From Verrucomicrobiia bacterium (GTDB lineage Bacteria; Verrucomicrobiota; Verrucomicrobiia; Opitutales; Opitutaceae): DNA of 6,501 bases. Position numbers and translations under genes: made by a program. Below the pieces are notes generated by a model. The model saw nothing but the letters and a program-made list of their open reading frames with translations. It ran no database searches and had not been told where the DNA came from. The DNA lies in NCBI GenBank assembly GCA_030424825.1, contig JAUHWE010000277.1, forward strand, positions 1-6,501, given 5' to 3'. Shown here piece by piece: positions 1 to 4,707 of this stretch (position 1 is its first letter; each line of letters opens with the position of its first letter).

Positions 1-2243
1 ATACGGCTCGAGCGGACAAAGTACGCCAGGCTCAACTCCTCTCGAATCCTCTCGAACAAATTGCTCGACATCCCACTGAATATCTCGTCTGCCACTTCCG
101 AAACGTAAAAGTCCTCATCCAGCAATCCCGGCCCCGGATACCCGTGGAAAACGACGGCTTGCTGCCGATCCATACTCTCTCTGTGGGTTCCTGGAGCAAA
201 CGGCTTTCTGAATACATGGCTAGAAGTCGGCTTCTCACCCTGTGGCAGTTTTTCCAGCAGCGCTTCCAGCCGTGGCCTTAACGCCTCAATATCGAATTGA
301 CCCGATACGGCGAAAGCAACATTTCCTGCCGTGAGCAAGCTCGAGCGCAGCTCCTTAATATCATCTGCTTCCAAGCGTTCGACGGTTTCCAACGAACCCG
401 ATCCTCCCAGCGAAAACGGGTGATCCCCGAAAAAACGTTTCCGCAATATTCTCCTTCCGGCAGTGACTATCTCGTCCAAATCTTCCTTGATAGCCGCAAT
501 ATGAGCCGCCTTTTCCAAGGCAAAGGTTTCTTTAGCAAATACCGGATGCAGAATCGCTTCCTCAATTAAGTCCAAGGCGAGATCTACATCCGAGGGCAGG
601 ACATCCATTCCCAAACCCAGACTGTTGTTCCCGGAAAAATCATAGAAGCTGCCGCCCACACTTTCGATTGCCGCAGCCACTTCCAATGAGCTTCGCTTCT
701 CGGTATCCTTGGTCATTAGCGTCGCCAGCAACGACGTCGCCCCTTGCTTTCCCGGCGACTCGTAGAGAGAGCCCGCATTCATAACGACACGAAAATGTAT
801 ATTGGGCAATCGGTTGTTTTCTCGCAGGAGTAACGTGCTACCGTTCCCTTGCTTAAACTCAACAAAATCCAATTCACTGGGCTTGCTTTCCACCAGTTTC
901 AGATCCAAGGATTCGGAGGACTTTGGATTTAAAGTAATGGTAGTCAATCGCTCTCTACGTAACCATTTCTTAAATACCCTCATAAGGTCTTCTGGAGCAA
1001 TTCCAGACACCTTTTGCAGGTAGTTTTCCGAATATCCGATATCTCCGATTACAACCTCAGCTGCCCCCAATTTCGAAGCTTGTCCACTAACAGTTTTGCG
1101 GGCATTTATCTCTGACACAATCAACTGACGCACCGCTTTTTCGACTCGGTCAGCGGAAAAATCCTCAACGCTCAAATTGTCCAGGAAGGCATGCAATTCT
1201 TTGATCGCCCGATCTCGCTTGTCAGGATCACATACCAACGCCAAATAAAATATGCCGACAGTCCCTGGAGTCCAATTAGAGGCATCCACGGCGTGCACAA
1301 TCTGAAGTTTCTCTCTCAGATGGGCAGAGAGCATTGAGCTGTTCCCATGGCCCAAGATCATTGAAAGCGCATCCAACACAGGTGTATCCGGATGGGAAAG
1401 ACCGGGAGTCTGGAAACCGATTCCCACTCGGGTAATCTGTACATCCTCGTAAACGTGACTCTCCCTTTCCGCTAACTGTGTCGGCTCCAAGGGGATGTAA
1501 ATGCTTGGCAGTGACTTGCGGGCAATCGCACCAAAGTCGCGCTCCACCCGTCGCTTCATGTCGGCAATGTCGAAATCCCCCGTGACCACTAGGACTGAAT
1601 TATTCGGAGAATAACGGTCATCATAATAGGCAACAAGGTCTTCGCGAGTGACCCGAGAAAACAGATCCTTATACCCAATAATTGGGTACCGATAAGGATG
1701 CTCTTTGAATGACGTTTCAAACAATGCCCGCGAAAGTTTATGGTCGGGATCGTCTTCACCCATATCGATCTCACGCAATATGACACCGCGTTCCTTTTCG
1801 ACTTCCTCCTCCGGTAGGCTGGACCGAAATACGGAATCGCTCAAGACATCCAAGGCGACATCTACATTCTCTGAAGGAATATCGATATAGTATACTGTTC
1901 GATCGAAGGTCGTGTAGGCATTTATGTATCCTCCCCCCGACTGCACATTCTCCGCAATTTCCCGGCCCTTTCGCTTCTCCGTTCCCTTGAAGAGCATGTG
2001 CTCGAGGTAATGCGAAAGCCCCGACCCGATCTTGTCACCTTCGTGGATACTTCCCGTTTTGACCCAAACCTGGACCGAACATATTGCGTTCGACTTGTCC
2101 GGCTTTAAGATTACGGTCAGTCCGTTTTCCAGGCTATAGCGCTCTACCGGCTCCCGCAGCAAAGGAGCGATTAAGGATTGATTCGCTTCAAATGAGCGAG
2201 AGGAGTTTTGGCAATCAGACATGGAATCAAACGAAAGTAGCAT
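1..2243 (-). CDS. M16-family zinc metallopeptidase (insulinase/pitrilysin type), 3' end cut by window edge
   Basis: Reading the minus strand gives one uninterrupted frame from an ATG at 2243, or a second in-frame ATG at 2222, to base 1; the C-terminus is missing. Numbering from the 2222 start, 740 residues are visible. The inverted zinc motif HYLEH lies at 71-75 and the third ligand is probably E151 in VILREI, 76 residues later, as expected for M16. The protein is a tandem of two M16 units. The second (about 450 onward) lacks HxxEH but keeps the Arg/Tyr substrate-binding pair (R727, Y734 in REELSLAYFV), while the first unit has His where that Tyr would be (LQIVHAV). This is the usual split between a catalytic and a supporting half in one-chain M16 enzymes of about 850-950 residues, so roughly 100-200 residues are lost. 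No signal peptide is visible, so a cytoplasmic protease or oligopeptidase is inferred. The longer start has a weak GAGCGG upstream; the shorter has nothing. Family very likely; substrate unknown. Confidence 0.93.
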   Translation of the reverse strand, partial: MLLSFDSMSDCQNSSRSFEANQSLIAPLLREPVERYSLENGLTVILKPDKSNAICSVQVWVKTGSIHEGDKIGSGLSHYLEHMLFKGTEKRKGREIAENVQSGGGYINAYTTFDRTVYYIDIPSENVDVALDVLSDSVFRSSLPEEEVEKERGVILREIDMGEDDPDHKLSRALFETSFKEHPYRYPIIGYKDLFSRVTREDLVAYYDDRYSPNNSVLVVTGDFDIADMKRRVERDFGAIARKSLPSIYIPLEPTQLAERESHVYEDVQITRVGIGFQTPGLSHPDTPVLDALSMILGHGNSSMLSAHLREKLQIVHAVDASNWTPGTVGIFYLALVCDPDKRDRAIKELHAFLDNLSVEDFSADRVEKAVRQLIVSEINARKTVSGQASKLGAAEVVIGDIGYSENYLQKVSGIAPEDLMRVFKKWLRRERLTTITLNPKSSESLDLKLVESKPSELDFVEFKQGNGSTLLLRENNRLPNIHFRVVMNAGSLYESPGKQGATSLLATLMTKDTEKRSSLEVAAAIESVGGSFYDFSGNNSLGLGMDVLPSDVDLALDLIEEAILHPVFAKETFALEKAAHIAAIKEDLDEIVTAGRRILRKRFFGDHPFSLGGSGSLETVERLEADDIKELRSSLLTAGNVAFAVSGQFDIEALRPRLEALLEKLPQGEKPTSSHVFRKPFAPGTHRESMDRQQAVVFHGYPGPGLLDEDFYVSEVADEIFSGMSSNLFERIREELSLAYFVRSSR

Positions 2244-2289
2244 CTGCGTCCGCTCAAACCGCGGATCTTGGTTTTCAAAAAGAAGGGCG

Positions 2290-2317
2290 TTTAGCGGGTT
2301 GGAACGCTCGCGCTAAA
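2290..2317 (-). terminator. Terminator- or attenuator-like hairpin between the Minf_1886-family gene and the peptidase gene
   Basis: On the minus strand TTTAGCG and CGCTAAA form a 7-bp stem around a 14-base loop, and the T-rich run TTCTTTTT follows five bases after the stem. The stem includes the TAG stop codon of the upstream gene. The large loop and offset T-run make it a poor intrinsic terminator; partial read-through or attenuation between the two genes, or mRNA 3'-end protection, is as likely. Seen in sequence; function inferred. Confidence 0.3.
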
Positions 2318-2753
2318 GCGACTCGATAATCCTATATCGAGGTCGTTTGAGGCGTCGTTTTTCTGGCTGGAATGGTTTCAGAAAAGCATCCTTGAAATCG
2401 TAAATCGTCGCAAAGTCCTCTTTCGAGTCTTCATCGTTTTTACTGAATACACCGTATTCGATCAGATTAAAAACGATCTCACCGAAATCCTCGCATCTTT
2501 CCAAGCCCCAAGAAGTTAGAACGGTATAGGCCATCGGCCCGTATTGCTCCAATGCGTATTCGCGAACGCCTTCTAAAAGCTCTTGTCCCGTAACGTGCCG
2601 CTGATTTTTGCTGACTAGCTTACCCTTGAGCTTTCTCTCCTTGCTCATAGTGAAGTCCAAAGCCTCTTTGAGGAATCCGTACGCTTCTTTCGTATAACGG
2701 TCGTCCTCTTTGACGATCAAGTTCACCATTTCATTGAAATTTTGCTTCTTCAT
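2313..2753 (-). CDS. Minf_1886-family conserved hypothetical protein (Planctomycetes/Verrucomicrobia family)
   Basis: A 146-residue soluble protein of unknown function. I recognise it by its conserved core: RHVTGQELLEG at 52-62, QYGPMAYTVLTSWG at 70-83 and DFGEIVFNLIE at 89-99, followed by an acidic, Asp-rich stretch (107-119) and a very basic tail (131-142). This pattern matches the Minf_1886 family, known mainly from Verrucomicrobia and Planctomycetes and without an assigned role. No membrane segment, signal peptide or catalytic motif is visible. The length is close to what I recall for the family, so the gene appears intact. The start has a modest purine-rich stretch (TAAGAGTGA) just upstream. 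The gene reads toward the M16 peptidase, whose start lies 69 bases beyond its stop, so co-transcription is plausible though a hairpin lies between. The basic C-terminus could contact nucleic acid, but that is speculation. The family call is from memory of the motif, not from a search. Confidence 0.85.
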   Translation of the reverse strand: MKKQNFNEMVNLIVKEDDRYTKEAYGFLKEALDFTMSKERKLKGKLVSKNQRHVTGQELLEGVREYALEQYGPMAYTVLTSWGLERCEDFGEIVFNLIEYGVFSKNDEDSKEDFATIYDFKDAFLKPFQPEKRRLKRPRYRIIESL

Positions 2754-2799
2754 TCACTCTTACCCGATCCAAGTCGAAACCCAGACCCAATCTAAAGCT

Positions 2800-2828
2800 A
2801 AATCACTCGGCTGAGCATAAACTGTCAA
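2800..2828 (-). promoter_or_regulatory. Candidate promoter for the Minf_1886-family gene
   Basis: On the minus strand there is a perfect TTGACA (-35) at 2828-2823. At 17-base spacing the -10 position reads TGATTT, which is a poor match to TATAAT. The location, about 50 bases upstream of the 2753 start, is suitable. The -35 is convincing and the -10 is not, so this is only a suggestion. Confidence 0.25.
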
Positions 2829-2848
2829 TCCCTCAAGTTAGCAACAAA

Positions 2849-2881
2849 GGCGATAGGCGAAGCCCGCACGGGCTCCTACAC
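2849..2881 (-). repeat. REP-like palindromic element with GTAG tetranucleotide
   Basis: On the minus strand the order is GTAG, GA, then the perfect palindrome GCCCGTGCGGGC (2873-2862), followed by TTCGCC. A 5' GTAG next to a short GC-rich palindrome is the hallmark of bacterial REP elements mobilised by RAYT (REP-associated tyrosine) transposases, and the sequence resembles the GTAGGAGC-type REPs of Pseudomonas. A GGCGA direct repeat (2849-2853, 2856-2860) flanks it. It sits between two divergent genes, the usual extragenic position. Only one copy is in the window, so repetition in the genome is inferred. Confidence 0.55.
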
Positions 2882-2957
2882 TACCTGAAAACCCTCCCGA
2901 TTTTCCAAATCCGCTACCTTACTCGATACGTTTCCGTTTTGAAAATCACGGTTTGAG

Positions 2958-2986
2958 TTGGAATTCTCGACGGGTTTTCGTCTAAA
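2958..2986 (+). promoter_or_regulatory. Candidate sigma-70 promoter for mogA
   Basis: TTGGAA (2958-2963) and TCTAAA (2981-2986) are separated by exactly 17 bases, each matching four of six consensus positions. Transcription would begin near 2993, leaving a leader of about 60 bases before the mogA ATG. It is the best-spaced pair on this side of the intergenic region, but it is a moderate match. Confidence 0.35.
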
Positions 2987-3005
2987 TTCCTCAAAATAGA
3001 GGAAT
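2986..3005 (+). promoter_or_regulatory. Inverted repeat overlapping the predicted mogA start site (possible operator or leader hairpin)
   Basis: ATTCCTC (2986-2992) and GAGGAAT (2999-3005) form a perfect 7-bp inverted repeat with a 6-base A-rich centre. It begins at the last base of the candidate -10 and covers the predicted +1, a typical place for a repressor site. It could also form a small stem-loop at the 5' end of the message. It lacks a T-run, so it is not a terminator for plus-strand transcription. Confidence 0.35.
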
Positions 3006-3055
3006 CCGCATAGAGAAGGATTGCTAGCTATTCTGTATTCGAACCCAATCTAGGC

Positions 3056-3592
3056 ATGGCTAAATCCGCAATCATAGGTGTCGTCAACGTATCAGATCGC
3101 GCGTCTCAGGGTGTCTACGAAGACATCCCTGGGAAAGCTTGCGTGGAACTGCTAAAGGAGTGGATTCGAACACCTTTCGAAGTCGAATACGCTGTGGTGC
3201 CGGATGAACAGGATCAGATTGAACGAACCCTCATCGACTTTTGCGATAACAAGAAATGTAGTCTAATCGTAACGACTGGAGGCACCGGTCCCGCAAAACG
3301 AGACATCACACCCGAGGCGACCGAATGCGTTTGCGAAAAGCTGCTTCCCGGTTTTGGTGAGGAGATGCGTCGCGCTTCGCTACAATTCGTCCCGACGGCT
3401 ATCCTATCCCGCCAAACTGCCGGTACTCGCGGGAGCTCTTTAATTGTAAATCTGCCCGGCAAGCCCAAAGCGATCAGAGAAAACCTCGAAGCGGTTTTTC
3501 CCGCCATACCATACTGTATCGATCTAGTCGGAGGAGCCTACTTAGAGACCGATCCAACGGTCATGAAGGTATTTCGTCCCAAGAACGCTTAG
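3056..3592 (+). CDS. mogA: Molybdopterin adenylyltransferase MogA
   Basis: This enzyme activates molybdopterin with ATP to give adenylyl-molybdopterin, the step before molybdate insertion in molybdenum cofactor synthesis; it is cytosolic and usually trimeric. The 178-residue product resembles E. coli MogA throughout: NVSDRASQGVYED (11-23), VPDEQ (48-52), TTGGTGPAKRDITPEA (73-88), PGFGEEMR (98-105), FVPTAILSRQ (111-120) and NLPGKPKAI (132-140). D50 and D83 correspond to the catalytic Asp49 and Asp82 of the E. coli enzyme. It is about 17 residues shorter, mostly because the loop before IPYC (151-154) and the C-terminal tail are reduced; the active site is unaffected. The MogA-specific SDRASxGVYxD start and FVPTAILSRQ favour MogA over MoaB. 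The ATG at 3056 fits the family N-terminus but has no good Shine-Dalgarno sequence. No other cofactor genes are adjacent, and it converges on the receiver gene 55 bases downstream. Confidence 0.95.
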   Translation: MAKSAIIGVVNVSDRASQGVYEDIPGKACVELLKEWIRTPFEVEYAVVPDEQDQIERTLIDFCDNKKCSLIVTTGGTGPAKRDITPEATECVCEKLLPGFGEEMRRASLQFVPTAILSRQTAGTRGSSLIVNLPGKPKAIRENLEAVFPAIPYCIDLVGGAYLETDPTVMKVFRPKNA

Positions 3593-3647
3593 TTTCCCGT
3601 CCTCTTTCGAAGATAGCGGGGTCACTCCAGTGATCTCAGTACACCGC

Positions 3648-4541
3648 TTACGAGGAGCCCGATGAATAACGAGTTAATAGCTCTTTAAGAACCGAAGGCA
3701 TCGTAGGCTTGACGAGCCTTTCGTCGAACAGATCGTCAACACAAGGCCTTTGAACGCCGCTTAACGAAATGATCTTCATATCGGATTTATAGAGTCTACT
3801 GCGGCAATAGTGAGCAAGATCCCTACCGGACATTCCAGGTAATGAAATATCAAATACACCGAAATCGAATGACTTTAAACGATCGATTGCCTCAATCGCG
3901 GCCTCCGCATTACTAGCCTCTTCCACCATAATCCCCCACTGGACAAAGTGGCCTTTTAAGACCTCCCGGTACAATTCGTTATCCTCAACGAGAAGCAATC
4001 GCTTTCCCTTCAGACAGTCTGCGTCACCGGTGCCTTGGCCCTTTTGAATTTTCGGCGTCGGCTTCGCAAATTGCATCACAAAGGCCAAATACTTTTCCCC
4101 ATTCGGTCCATACAGCGTGACCAACTCTATGCCCAAACGAGAGCAAATTTCATCCATCAATCTAAATTCGGACCCATCATCCTCCGCATTTCTGAAAGAA
4201 CGCTGCTGATACAAAGAATCATCCCCGTCGCAGGTACTCCTATTTTCGCAAAAGCTAAACTGAACTTTGATTGCGGTTTCCGTCTCATTGAAACCCTGCA
4301 ACGCCACGTCGAGCCCCCCTCGATCCAAGCGATCCCAGGAATATCCAATGACAATCGTTAAAAGCTCCCCCAGCTCCTTCTCCCTTCCAAGCAGAATTCT
4401 TGGCATGCTGGCATCGTATTCAAATCGCAACGTCCTCTCATCCCCTCCGCTCGCAATCCGACAGAGCCGTGACTGCACTAGATCCTTCAATTCGAACGCC
4501 CTCAGCTTTCCCCAATCTCTTCCTGTACATGGTTGTCCCAT
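3648..4541 (-). CDS. Response-regulator receiver protein with a degenerate histidine-kinase-type ATPase domain
   Basis: A 297-residue soluble protein. Residues about 178-293 form a receiver domain with all key residues: acidic pair E186/D187 (LLLVEDN), phospho-acceptor D231 (VFDISLPGMSG), switch residue S261 and K278 (VKP). Residues about 18-160 resemble a histidine-kinase ATPase domain. The stretch around 56-81 aligns without gaps to the N-box region of the neighbouring kinase, but the Mg/ATP-binding Asn positions are Ile63 and Tyr67, the Lys is Asp70, and no DxGxG or GxGLGL glycine motif remains. There is no HisKA phospho-His helix, so it should neither bind ATP nor autophosphorylate. No DNA-binding or enzymatic output domain is seen. 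It lies 166 bases downstream of the hybrid kinase on the same strand and may receive phosphate from that kinase's HPt domain. An in-frame TAG upstream and a strong Shine-Dalgarno sequence fix the start. The receiver is certain; the ATPase-like ancestry is inferred. Confidence 0.88.
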   Translation of the reverse strand: MGQPCTGRDWGKLRAFELKDLVQSRLCRIASGGDERTLRFEYDASMPRILLGREKELGELLTIVIGYSWDRLDRGGLDVALQGFNETETAIKVQFSFCENRSTCDGDDSLYQQRSFRNAEDDGSEFRLMDEICSRLGIELVTLYGPNGEKYLAFVMQFAKPTPKIQKGQGTGDADCLKGKRLLLVEDNELYREVLKGHFVQWGIMVEEASNAEAAIEAIDRLKSFDFGVFDISLPGMSGRDLAHYCRSRLYKSDMKIISLSGVQRPCVDDLFDERLVKPTMPSVLKELLTRYSSGSS

Positions 4542-4544
4542 TGT

Positions 4545-4557
4545 CTTCCCTTTCCTT
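4545..4557 (-). promoter_or_regulatory. Strong ribosome binding site for the receiver gene
   Basis: On the minus strand AAGGAAAGGGAAG ends three bases before the ATG at 4541. It contains AAGGA and GGGAAG at usable spacing and is the clearest Shine-Dalgarno sequence in the window. It supports this start over any upstream one, as does the in-frame TAG about 30 bases further up. Confidence 0.6.
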
Positions 4558-4571
4558 GCCAGACTTCCATA

Positions 4572-4600
4572 ATTCTATCATGCCAACCAAAGGAAAACAA
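4572..4600 (-). promoter_or_regulatory. Candidate internal promoter for the receiver gene
   Basis: On the minus strand TTGTTT (4600-4595) and TAGAAT (4577-4572) are 17 bases apart. The -10 matches five of six consensus bases and is preceded by TGA, making an extended -10. Transcription would start near 4565, with the Shine-Dalgarno sequence and ATG (4541) directly after. It suggests the receiver protein can be made independently of the upstream kinase. Inferred from sequence match only. Confidence 0.4.
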
Positions 4601-4636
4601 GAGAGCGTCCACCCATTCTCTTCTAGGGGTTTTCAG

Positions 4637-4666
4637 TCCGGAACGCCACCAGTGAGTTTCCGGAAC
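4637..4666 (-). repeat. Paired TCCGGAAC boxes upstream of the receiver promoter
   Basis: TCCGGAAC occurs twice on the plus strand (4637-4644 and 4659-4666), 22 bases apart, close to two helical turns. Because the TCCGGA core is a palindrome, the same bases also form an inverted repeat (TCCGGAA / TTCCGGA, 7-bp stem, 14-base loop). It lies between the kinase stop and the candidate receiver promoter. It could be a regulator site or a weak transcript hairpin; no T-run follows on the minus strand, so a standard terminator is unlikely. Confidence 0.3.
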
Positions 4667-4707
4667 CAAACCAAAATAAGCGATACTACTCAGAAACGGC
4701 GCCCTGC

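Larger units (their letters stand above)
2754..3055. other. Divergent intergenic region between the Minf_1886-family gene and mogA
   Basis: These 302 bases hold no credible coding frame. From left to right they contain a candidate promoter for the minus-strand gene, a REP-type palindrome, a candidate promoter for mogA and an inverted repeat overlapping its predicted start site; each is listed separately. An AGAGAAGGA at 3012-3020 looks like a strong Shine-Dalgarno sequence but lies 35 bases before the mogA ATG and does not precede a usable start codon at normal spacing. Confidence 0.6.

Noticed and set aside
1..2243. Broken or frameshifted peptidase gene
   Set aside because: Codon-by-codon reading of the minus strand gives a continuous frame with the zinc motif and both M16 units; only the window edge truncates it.
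3214..3507. Minus-strand 97-codon open frame inside mogA
   Set aside because: It is antisense to a gene whose entire length matches MogA; no independent start signal or motif was seen.
3622..3633. Inverted repeat TCACTccAGTGA between the convergent mogA and receiver genes, as a two-way terminator
   Set aside because: Five base pairs around a two-base centre cannot form a stable hairpin, and no T-run follows on either strand.
4637..4664. TCCGGAA/TTCCGGA inverted repeat as an intrinsic terminator of the kinase gene
   Set aside because: On the minus strand it is followed by CTGAAAACCCC rather than a T-run, and the 14-base loop weakens it; kept only as a repeat or possible operator.
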